Shown here piece after piece: positions 56,938 through 64,000 of a DNA stretch of 64,000 nt. Positions within the stretch are counted from its first letter, which is position 1, and each line of letters opens with the position of its first letter. Under the pieces are notes generated by a model, which saw nothing but the letters and a program-made list of their open reading frames with translations, did not search any database and had not been told where the DNA came from. A program made the position numbers and the translations under genes. Source of the DNA: JALZUE01 sp051251725 (GTDB taxonomy: Bacteria; Pseudomonadota; Gammaproteobacteria; Enterobacterales; Alteromonadaceae); contig JBPOFN010000015.1 in NCBI GenBank assembly GCA_051251725.1, positions 1 to 64,000 of the forward strand, read 5' to 3'.

Positions 56938-57327
56938 GTGGAAATATTCATTGATATTAATAATCCGTTGCCCCAGTTTTCCCAGCTAATTGAGCAAATA
57001 AAACTGGCGGTGCAACAACAAAAAATTAAGCCTGGGGATCCTTTGCCCTCAATTAGGCAATTGGCAAATGATCTTAATTTAAATAATAAAACTGTCGCTA
57101 AAGCTTATAGTTTGCTTGAAAGAGATTCTGTGATTGAAGCCAAAGGATATCGGGGAAGTTTTATACATCCCGATGCACAGAAAAACTGCACAATTAACAT
57201 TAGTGAATTAGTTGAAGAAAAACTAACGGAAGTAGTTCTTATGCTGAGAAATACTGGCGCAACTGATTCAGAGATTCGAATTGCATTTACAAAAGCAATG
57301 AATTCAGACAACGAGAGAGGAAGTTAA
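56938..57327 (+). CDS. GntR-family regulator, YtrA subfamily
   Basis: 129 residues from a GTG start with AAAGGGA upstream. Winged helix (about 8-78; PLPQFSQLIEQIKLAVQQQKIKPGDPLPSIRQLANDLNLNNKTVAKAYSLLERDSVIEAKGYRGSF) and a short helical tail (about 85-125), as in YtrA-type repressors, which have no large effector domain. These usually control an adjacent membrane-protein or ABC-transporter operon. Here the next gene is a six-helix membrane protein one base downstream of its stop. Confidence 0.87.
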   Translation: MEIFIDINNPLPQFSQLIEQIKLAVQQQKIKPGDPLPSIRQLANDLNLNNKTVAKAYSLLERDSVIEAKGYRGSFIHPDAQKNCTINISELVEEKLTEVVLMLRNTGATDSEIRIAFTKAMNSDNERGS

Positions 57328-57328
57328 G

Positions 57329-58186
57329 ATGATTGAAACCATATTCTATATTTTATTTTTAAGCCAAATTATACTTTTTTCAGTATATTTTCCTAATAAA
57401 ATATTTCAACGTATGCGCCATGTAATAACACATTACCCGTATGAACAATACCCAAAACTATATCCTCAGCCTATCGATAACTATCATCGCTTTCATCATA
57501 ATTATCGCTTAGCAAACTATATGATTGCCGCTGTTGGTTTAGTGATATTAGTTGTCAGTGTCATATTTAATAGCGAAGGACAAATTATTGAACCGCAAAT
57601 ATTAGTTTGGTTATTTTTTATGGTGCAATTTATACCTGTTATCACGATTGAGCTTTCTGTATTTAGTCAATTTAAAATGATGCGAAAAGCAAACCAAAGC
57701 TCAGTGCGTAGTGCAACGTTAAGCCCTAGAAGCCTTCAACGTTTTATTGCTCCTAAGTGGATTTATCTTGCTTTAACCACCTTATTCGTTGCTCTTGTTT
57801 ATGGTTTTTATTTAGAAGATTTTACAATAGATATTAACGGTAGCGCAGTATATGCCGCGGGCATCCTATTAACGGTAAACGTGTTTTTTGCTGGATTAAT
57901 TTATTGGCATCTTTTCGGTAAAAAACTCAACCCACATCAAACAGAAGAAGATAGACAAAAGATGATATCTGTTGCCATTAAATCGCTAGTTTTTATCAGT
58001 ATTAGTGCCAGTATTTTTTTAATGGCTTCTTTGAGCATTAAAGAATTTCAATTACATAGCCTAGAGCCGGTCGCGATGACAATATATTTGCAAGTCATTG
58101 CGTTTTACTCATTGGGTAGCGCTATTGCTAATTTTAAAATTGATGAATTAAATTTCGATTTATACAAGAAAAAATCATTACAGTGA
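57329..58186 (+). CDS. Multi-pass membrane protein partnered with YtrA-type regulator
   Basis: 285 residues with about six or seven membrane segments (around 5-22, 66-85, 93-112, 145-162, 173-193, 212-235 and 250-268). A polar, Tyr/His-rich stretch lies between the first two (YPYEQYPKLYPQPIDNYHRFHHNYR). No family recognised. Translationally linked to the regulator. No ABC ATPase follows, unlike the usual YtrA operon. Confidence 0.75.
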   Translation: MIETIFYILFLSQIILFSVYFPNKIFQRMRHVITHYPYEQYPKLYPQPIDNYHRFHHNYRLANYMIAAVGLVILVVSVIFNSEGQIIEPQILVWLFFMVQFIPVITIELSVFSQFKMMRKANQSSVRSATLSPRSLQRFIAPKWIYLALTTLFVALVYGFYLEDFTIDINGSAVYAAGILLTVNVFFAGLIYWHLFGKKLNPHQTEEDRQKMISVAIKSLVFISISASIFLMASLSIKEFQLHSLEPVAMTIYLQVIAFYSLGSAIANFKIDELNFDLYKKKSLQ

Positions 58187-58358
58187 AGAAAATGATGAGT
58201 TTATAAATCGTACCTAGAAATAAATTTAACCTGTATAAATAGTAACGCTCAAAGCTATTTATACAGGCTTAGTAATCAATAAGGAAAATGCTCAGAATTT
58301 TATACGCTCTATGGAGCATTGTTATAAGTACGCTTCCCTCGAATAATTTACTATTCTG

Positions 58359-59555
58359 TTATTTAAACAAAACTCGAGTTTGTTTCTTTCCATTTAATAT
58401 GGCACCTATAGATGTAGAGCGTACGAAAGCATCATAAAGCGCTATTGACAAAACAATAGTCATTGTACAAATACCGAACCACTTTATTGACCAGTGCAAC
58501 GGTAACTCCGCAAAAGCAACTTGTAACCAAACCACTATAGGTAAATGAATTAAATAAAGCCAATAGGCTGAGTCCGCGACATAACGAACATATTTATTTG
58601 GCTCACTAAACAGAAACTTACAAATCCCAAGCGTAACTGAAACTAATGACCACATAGTTATTGCATAACTTAGTTTAAAACCGGCTTTAAGTAACAAATA
58701 GTATTCGTGGCCTACATTAATTTCGAACTTAGACAATATCAGGCAAAGAGCAATAGATAAAATACATAAAACGAACTTCCCTAAACTTAGTTGCGAAAAG
58801 TATGCTATTAATGCTGATTGCCGATGCATTAACCAACCTAAGAGAAAAAAACCACCATAAATTAACAATACAGGTATATGCGGTATTAAAGACTTATCTG
58901 GTGTATCCATCCCCCAGTTGTCCATAAACCAGAGACAATAAGCGGTTGGAATAGCAGCAATTAAAATGTTAACCGGCGAATGACAAAACCAAGTAATCAC
59001 ACGTTCGGTTATTGTTAACAAATACTTTTTAACGGATTCATTGACCTCAATTATGTTCCGCAAAAGAACTACACTGGCCGAGATTAAAATTAGATAGTAC
59101 AAAAACCATAAATGTGTACCAATAAAAAACTCTTTAGGATTTGTCGCAAAACTTACAAAGCTATTACTCAGCGCGGGCCAAATATTGACATCACCTTGCA
59201 TACTTTCTCCCCCTATGATCCAGCCTGAAATCAGCAAAGGACGAAATAAAAACCAACCAACCACAAAAGGGATCCCTATACGTAATAACCGTGATTTAAA
59301 AAAGTCACTTAAACCCTGTTGATGAAACTTCATATGACCAAAAAAACCAGCAATCAGAAAAAACAACTCCATCCGAAAAGAGTGACTTACTAAGACAAAA
59401 GCTGAAACGATATTGCTGGTTGAAATATCCATAACCGCCCAGCCAATAAATATCGGGATAAACGATAAGCTCGCATGAAAAATTATACCTAAGAGCAACG
59501 CAAAGGCTCGAACTGCATCAAGGTAATCTAATCGAGAGTTGGTTTTTAATAACAT
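58359..59555 (-). CDS. Acyltransferase-3 family membrane protein (OpgC-like)
   Basis: 398 residues from ATG 59555; the frame extends to 59627, but the family starts with RLDYLDAVRAFALLLGIIFHASLSF just after this Met. About ten membrane segments. The His in IFHASLSF and Arg in LLRIGIPFVVGW are conserved in acyltransferase-3 proteins. Closest in style to OpgC/MdoC, which succinylates periplasmic glucans; relatives acylate other surface glycans. It follows the CIA30-domain gene and is probably co-transcribed with it. Confidence 0.82.
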   Translation of the reverse strand: MLLKTNSRLDYLDAVRAFALLLGIIFHASLSFIPIFIGWAVMDISTSNIVSAFVLVSHSFRMELFFLIAGFFGHMKFHQQGLSDFFKSRLLRIGIPFVVGWFLFRPLLISGWIIGGESMQGDVNIWPALSNSFVSFATNPKEFFIGTHLWFLYYLILISASVVLLRNIIEVNESVKKYLLTITERVITWFCHSPVNILIAAIPTAYCLWFMDNWGMDTPDKSLIPHIPVLLIYGGFFLLGWLMHRQSALIAYFSQLSLGKFVLCILSIALCLILSKFEINVGHEYYLLLKAGFKLSYAITMWSLVSVTLGICKFLFSEPNKYVRYVADSAYWLYLIHLPIVVWLQVAFAELPLHWSIKWFGICTMTIVLSIALYDAFVRSTSIGAILNGKKQTRVLFK

Positions 59556-59667
59556 AAGCCTGTACCTATATTGTATAAATTTATTCTGTAGCGGGATGTT
59601 TATCATACCCATATTGATTCTGTTCAACCTATGGTAGTGATATTTTCATTGCATAATTGATAAGCGG

Positions 59668-60264
59668 TTAATAAAAGTCCACTTTGTCCACAGTAAAACT
59701 GAATTTCGCTTGCTTAGGGCTAAAAGCAACAATACTTAAGCTATTAAGTGTTTCAGTATTTAACGTCGTTTGCTCTGACCACATGCGTTTCATTGAATCA
59801 AATGGAATTTTTACTTCATGGAAGTTTCCATCAGAACTGACAATAACGGGTGAAGAATGATAGTCAAAATTAGTAATATCTAAACTATTCGCTGAAATAG
59901 ATATATTGCCATTGTTAATTTTTATTAATAATCGAACGCCTTCAAATTCACTCGCATTTGTAGGCTCTCCCATTTGGCTGAGTGGTAAAATTAAGCTCGC
60001 CCAACCAGGCTGACCGCGCGGTGGAATAATTTCACCTTTGACCTGTATTACACCACTCAACACAGTTAACTTAGTGGTTGTTTTCCCACCTGCAGTTGTG
60101 TCGGATAATAGTAGCCTAGGTAGACCTGAATTGGTGTTTACTACATGATTAAAGTTGTCTATTAAAGCGTTATCCGCACTAAAAGCACTCTTAGATAAAA
60201 TGACTATTGAGACAACAGCAAAAGCCTTTACTAAATAATTAACCGATTTAGATATATGTTTCAT
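59668..60264 (-). CDS. Exported CIA30-domain (carbohydrate-binding-like) protein
   Basis: 198 residues. Signal peptide to about residue 29 (SKSAFSA-DNA). The rest is one beta-sandwich with the pattern of the CIA30/NDUFAF1 family (LIDNFNHV, GWASLILPLSQMGEPTNASEFEGVRLLIKI, GNFHEVKIPFDSMKRMW, SIVAFSPKQAKFSFTVDKVDFY), a galactose-binding-like fold. Bacterial members are exported and their role is not settled. It is divergent from the sigma-factor gene and shares a control region with it. Confidence 0.75.
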   Translation of the reverse strand: MKHISKSVNYLVKAFAVVSIVILSKSAFSADNALIDNFNHVVNTNSGLPRLLLSDTTAGGKTTTKLTVLSGVIQVKGEIIPPRGQPGWASLILPLSQMGEPTNASEFEGVRLLIKINNGNISISANSLDITNFDYHSSPVIVSSDGNFHEVKIPFDSMKRMWSEQTTLNTETLNSLSIVAFSPKQAKFSFTVDKVDFY

Positions 60265-60387
60265 AATATATTCTCTTCTATTACCAATTATATAATTGGC
60301 TATTTTTTAATTTGTAAATCAGCGTTAAATTAATACTGAGTTACTGCGAATGTTTAAGTAACGCTTAATAAGTACCTAGGTAATTAA

Positions 60388-60451
60388 AAAAGGTGACAAA
60401 TAAAATTAAAAAATAATAAATTTGATAAATTAAATAAAATTGTCACCTTTT
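60388..60451. promoter_or_regulatory. Mirrored promoter elements between CIA30 gene and sigma gene
   Basis: AAAAGGTGACAA (60388-60399) and TTGTCACCTTTT (60440-60451) form a perfect 12-bp inverted repeat around 40 AT-rich bases. Each arm presents TGTCACC outward. After exactly 16 bases the leftward side reads GTACTTATT and the rightward side GCACATACT. This looks like two facing-away ECF-type -35/-10 promoters, one for each divergent gene. Confidence 0.5.
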
Positions 60452-60499
60452 ATCAGCAAAACGGCACATACTAATATCTAGACAAATATTCTGTGATTT

Positions 60500-62134
60500 A
60501 TGAAAATTTTTAGAAAGTTAACTTCAACAAACAATGATAACGATGCAAGTTTAGTGATGAATTCATTAGGCGGTGATAGAGATGCTTTTTGTCAAATAGT
60601 TTCTCGTTACCAGAATTTACTTTGTGCTCTTGCTTATTCTTCACTAGGCGATTTAAAACACAGCGAAGACCTTGCTCAAGAAGTGTTTGTTGAAGCATGG
60701 CAAAAATTAGACACCTTAATAGAACCAGAAAAACTCAAAGCATGGCTATGCGGGATACTACGATTTAAAATTAGCCATTATCGTAGAAAAGAAAACAACC
60801 AACCTCTCAAAAATACCCAAGACTTAGACGAGCATACACTTAATGAGCCTACCGACATTGCTTTAGAAGAAGCCACAATAAAGCAACAGCAAAATTCATT
60901 GCTATGGAAAGTGCTAAATGACATTGACTGCATTTATCGTGAACCGCTTATTCTCTTTTATCGAGAGGAACAATCGATAGCACGAGTCGCAAAAGAGCTA
61001 GATTTAACGCAAGATACGGTAAAACAGCGTTTATCTCGTGGCCGCAAATTATTGAAAAGTGCCCTGTCAACTTTTGTCGAAGATAGTCTGAAAAACAGTA
61101 AGCCTGGTGTCACATTTACTGCGATTGTCATGACAGCTATTAGTGGTATAGCGCCTCCAGCAAAGGCCACTTTAATAAGTGTTGGTGCCGCTAAAACGGG
61201 GGCTTTATTTAAGCTGACTACCCTGTTAACTTTTCTAGCGGCTTGTTCAGGCATGATCAGTGCATTTTTTGGTTTACGGGCCAGCTTTGATCAAACACGC
61301 ACTGTTCGTGAACGACGTCTTGTCATTAAAACTGTCACGCTCTTCATGACATTTGCAGGAATTTTCGTTGCCGGTATGTTTATATTAAAATATTTTGCAA
61401 TGCCTGACACTACCATCAATCAAATAGATTTAATGGCACAAGCTAAATGGTATGCTGTTACCTCTCAGATACTCGTTTTAATCTTTGTGATTAGTTATTT
61501 TTTGCTTATATGTCGAATGTTTAAAGCAATGCGCAACCTTAGAGCCCATGAACGTATTTTTGAGCCGCAAGCCTTTTCAAGAGATATAGACCAAGTAAAC
61601 GCCAAACAACGTGAATACAAAAGTAAATTAACCTTTTTAGGTATTCCGCTAATTCATATGCAATTTGCGATACCTGAAGTTACTGACAAACCCGCTTTTG
61701 GTTGGATAGCCGGCGGCAGTTACGCGTATGGTTTATTATTCGCTTGGGGAGGTGTAGCCATTGCTCCCATCAGTGTCGGTATTGTGTCTTTAGGTGTTAT
61801 CAGTATTGGCGCTATTGGTCTTGGCTTATTAGCTATGGGAACAGTCGCCATAGGCATCATAGCATTTGGAGCTTCTGCTGTCGGTTATAATGCTTACGCA
61901 TCGTTATCTTCATTAGGATGGGAAAGTGCTTTTAGTAACGGATTTTCCATCGCAAAAGAGGCTGCTATAGGCTCTTTTGCGTATGCTGAACAAATTAACA
62001 ATGAACTAGCCGCAAGCACTATCAACTTAACATTACTCGAACAAAGTGCTCCCTGGCTTTTAGTGGCAATAGCAATTTTTGTTATTGTTCCCGCTATTTG
62101 GCATGCCACCAAAGTTAAAAAAAGAATGCGATAA
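60500..62134 (+). CDS. ECF sigma factor fused to a multi-pass membrane domain
   Basis: 544 residues. The N-terminal 1-195 is a complete ECF sigma factor: sigma-2 (about 25-95; FCQIVSRYQNLLCALAYSSLGDLKHSEDLAQEVFVEAWQKL) and sigma-4 (about 135-188; YREEQSIARVAKELDLTQDTVKQRLSRGRKLLK). The rest has at least four membrane segments (about 235-258, 276-298, 318-340, 520-540) and a Gly-rich stretch (about 405-470) with glycine or alanine every three to five residues. Canonical ECF factors end near residue 190. The membrane part may act as a built-in anti-sigma device that holds the factor at the membrane. No separate anti-sigma gene is adjacent. Confidence 0.85.
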   Translation: MKIFRKLTSTNNDNDASLVMNSLGGDRDAFCQIVSRYQNLLCALAYSSLGDLKHSEDLAQEVFVEAWQKLDTLIEPEKLKAWLCGILRFKISHYRRKENNQPLKNTQDLDEHTLNEPTDIALEEATIKQQQNSLLWKVLNDIDCIYREPLILFYREEQSIARVAKELDLTQDTVKQRLSRGRKLLKSALSTFVEDSLKNSKPGVTFTAIVMTAISGIAPPAKATLISVGAAKTGALFKLTTLLTFLAACSGMISAFFGLRASFDQTRTVRERRLVIKTVTLFMTFAGIFVAGMFILKYFAMPDTTINQIDLMAQAKWYAVTSQILVLIFVISYFLLICRMFKAMRNLRAHERIFEPQAFSRDIDQVNAKQREYKSKLTFLGIPLIHMQFAIPEVTDKPAFGWIAGGSYAYGLLFAWGGVAIAPISVGIVSLGVISIGAIGLGLLAMGTVAIGIIAFGASAVGYNAYASLSSLGWESAFSNGFSIAKEAAIGSFAYAEQINNELAASTINLTLLEQSAPWLLVAIAIFVIVPAIWHATKVKKRMR

Positions 62135-62378
62135 TATTATCTTATTTTATTTTATTTTAACTGTGCTTAATTCGAATTATTAAATTAACAAAAAATAACA
62201 GTTTATACTTTTTCGTATAGTTATAATTCATAAATCGAAGTATCTAAACAAATATGCGACAAGTAAAATATTGAAAGCTTAGATAAATAACCAATCAAAA
62301 ACTTAAATATTAGATTAGCCATTATCTATATACAACCCAGATGAATCTTTTGGATATATCAGCAACTACGGAAAGTAC

Positions 62379-64000
62379 ATGAATTTACCAAACTTCACAC
62401 TTATAACATTTATGAAAACGTCACTGGCTCTGATGTTTTTATTATTGACTTCTTGCGGTGGCGGTACAGCGTCTCCTATTGTAGATGAGCCAAACAACCC
62501 GATCAGAAACAAACCAATTAACCAAATTTCTCACGCTTTTTTTCTAGATCAAGATGGAGCAACCAACAAAATATCTGGTCCTATCACTCTTAAAGCACCT
62601 AACGTTAATGAAAACTCCCCAGCTAAACCTGAATCTGTATGGATATATTGGGCCGATAATCAAGGCAATAAATTCGGCGAAGCTTGGTTAAAAACGAACC
62701 CTAGTGATATTTATCAAGTTGAAATACCGCTAAACACAACAGTGCCCGAAAATATATCCCATATATTGTTGTACCCCGCCAATGTCATTGGTCAGGCAAA
62801 TGAAGGAACCTTAGTAACCTTTCGTGATTTTACAGGAAACGCATTATTATCGGGAATGGGAGGAAATGAACTAAGCGCATGGGAATATGGTGCTCAACGC
62901 CCTAAAATATCTATTCAACGTTTATCGAATGGATTATGTATTTTTGATAATGGTTTAGTCAGTGTTACGCACATGAATAATACTAAAGAAAATACCTATC
63001 CAAACAATAATCATCACTTACAGCCTAAAGAACCAGATGATCAAGAATTTCCCCCTTACTCTTTTTTATGTGATGAGCAACCAGTGCATAACTCCGATCA
63101 CATTACCGATGAAGTCGGCGTATGGACTTACTCAGCAATAAATGACGCGATGTTTTATGGCACAGTTGCTTATCATGCATTTGTAAAATATTTAAATGAG
63201 CCGCCATGGGACGAAAAAGTTCGACTTCGCGTACATTATGATAATTTATATAATGATAATGCATTTTGGGATGGCGCCTACGCCAGCTTCTCAGATGCTT
63301 ATTTGCAATTTTATTCGACCGTGTCGTTAGACATTGTTGCCCATGAAATTAGTCATGGTGTTTTAAGCCGAATTTCCCCTTTAAACATCTTTCAAGAAGA
63401 TGTCAGTATTGATGCAAGAACCATTCATGAAGCGTTTGGCGATATTTCTGGTGTTATCGCTAAATATGAATTTACAGGCCATGAAGATAACTGGATTCAC
63501 GGTCAAGAAACTCACGGTCCTGTTCGTCAACTTAACCAAATACAAACAGAGTATAACGCTATTGCGAGTTTTTTAGATTATGAAAAAGCAGGAGATAACT
63601 ATTATTTACGGATAGGTATGCTCACTTACCCATTCTATTTATTATCACAAGAGTGGGGAGTTGGAGTAGCTTACAATGTTTACATTCACGCTGCGAAAAA
63701 CTGCTGGCCAACAACGGTCACGCTACCTCAGGCTGCACTATGTATAAAACAACAAGCGGGTGATTTAGGTTTATCTGAAGACACCGTAATTGCCGCGTTT
63801 AAAACAGTTAAAATTAAGTTATTCGAAGAGGGCGTACTCAGCCATTTTACGGCTGAAAAATTTAAACTTCGTACGCAATTCTACGATAACAGCCAAACAA
63901 CTAGCCAAGTGACAGAATGGCTTTGGAATTTCGGCGATGGTGACACATCTAATGAGCAAAACCCTGAACACACCTATGCACAACCAGGTAGTTATCTAGT
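62379..64000 (+). CDS. M4-family metalloprotease lipoprotein with PKD domain (3' end outside window)
   Basis: Open to the window end, at least 540 residues. Start ATG 62379 with GGAAAG upstream; an in-frame ATG at 62412 (MKTSLALMFLLLTSC) also gives a perfect lipoprotein signal. Lipobox LLTSC, then an N-terminal beta domain. The thermolysin-type catalytic domain has zinc site HEISH (in DIVAHEISHGV, near 63342), and the third ligand Glu in IHEAFGDISG. A PKD domain begins near the edge (VTEWLWNFGDGDTSNEQNPEHTYAQPGSY). It is predicted to be surface-anchored and to degrade proteins. The frame shows no interruption. Confidence 0.88.
   Translation, partial: MNLPNFTLITFMKTSLALMFLLLTSCGGGTASPIVDEPNNPIRNKPINQISHAFFLDQDGATNKISGPITLKAPNVNENSPAKPESVWIYWADNQGNKFGEAWLKTNPSDIYQVEIPLNTTVPENISHILLYPANVIGQANEGTLVTFRDFTGNALLSGMGGNELSAWEYGAQRPKISIQRLSNGLCIFDNGLVSVTHMNNTKENTYPNNNHHLQPKEPDDQEFPPYSFLCDEQPVHNSDHITDEVGVWTYSAINDAMFYGTVAYHAFVKYLNEPPWDEKVRLRVHYDNLYNDNAFWDGAYASFSDAYLQFYSTVSLDIVAHEISHGVLSRISPLNIFQEDVSIDARTIHEAFGDISGVIAKYEFTGHEDNWIHGQETHGPVRQLNQIQTEYNAIASFLDYEKAGDNYYLRIGMLTYPFYLLSQEWGVGVAYNVYIHAAKNCWPTTVTLPQAALCIKQQAGDLGLSEDTVIAAFKTVKIKLFEEGVLSHFTAEKFKLRTQFYDNSQTTSQVTEWLWNFGDGDTSNEQNPEHTYAQPGSYL

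Overview
The window looks like the chromosome of a marine, polysaccharide-degrading gammaproteobacterium of the Alteromonadales (a Colwelliaceae or Alteromonadaceae relative is my best guess). The grounds are the AT-rich sequence, TIGR01782-type TonB-dependent receptors paired with tryptophan-halogenase-like flavoproteins, GPH-type sugar symporters, several glycan-degradation loci side by side, and integron attC sites of a kind common in marine gammaproteobacteria. No rRNA, tRNA or CRISPR array was seen. Species cannot be fixed from sequence reading alone.

Layout. (1) 1-1600: edge of a chromosomal integron. A leftward gene, possibly intI, starts at 13. It is followed by two gene cassettes (a RelE/ParE-type toxin-antitoxin pair and a membrane protein), whose start sequences are complementary to the R'' arms of their own attC sites, and by decayed att-like sequence. 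(2) 1713-22107: xylan-type locus. Four halogenase-family genes (one lacking every catalytic residue) diverge from a TonB receptor, followed by a GH10 xylanase lipoprotein, a GH50-like hydrolase, the XylR regulator, a GPH symporter, a cytoplasmic GH43 and a CE4 deacetylase. (3) 22244-30920: mannose-6-phosphate isomerase with an NRAMP-like transporter that lacks the metal motifs, then a second TonB receptor and a PL17 oligoalginate lyase. (4) 31042-32644: a cytochrome c/Vgb-propeller protein and an IS256-family transposase scar.

(5) 32771-39311 and 48447-54681: a beta-mannan regulon. GH130, an AGE-family epimerase and a two-domain GH5 mannanase form one operon; a LacI-family regulator is divergent. 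Farther right are a GPH symporter, a second AGE-family enzyme, a sulfatase and phosphomannomutase. Three copies of a TGAACCGGTTCA palindrome sit in the promoter regions of these units. The implied route is mannan to mannobiose, import, epimerisation to mannosylglucose, phosphorolysis to mannose-1-phosphate, then ManB and ManA to fructose-6-phosphate. (6) 39360-48280 interrupts this regulon. It holds an exported SDR, an NTT-like transporter, a secreted beta-propeller hydrolase, a discoidin-like histidine kinase with NarL-type regulator, HipBA, and Rhs, RAYT and REP debris. The block is bracketed by a 129-bp duplication of the lacI 3' end.

(7) 54726-58186: a probable effector-gene fragment, a lipoprotein gene with a broken signal-peptide frame, a small membrane protein, and a YtrA-type GntR regulator with its membrane-protein partner. 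(8) 58359-62134: an acyltransferase and a CIA30-domain exported protein diverge from an ECF sigma factor fused to a multi-pass membrane domain; a mirrored TGTCACC element lies between them. (9) 62379-end: an M4 metalloprotease lipoprotein with a PKD domain, cut by the window edge.
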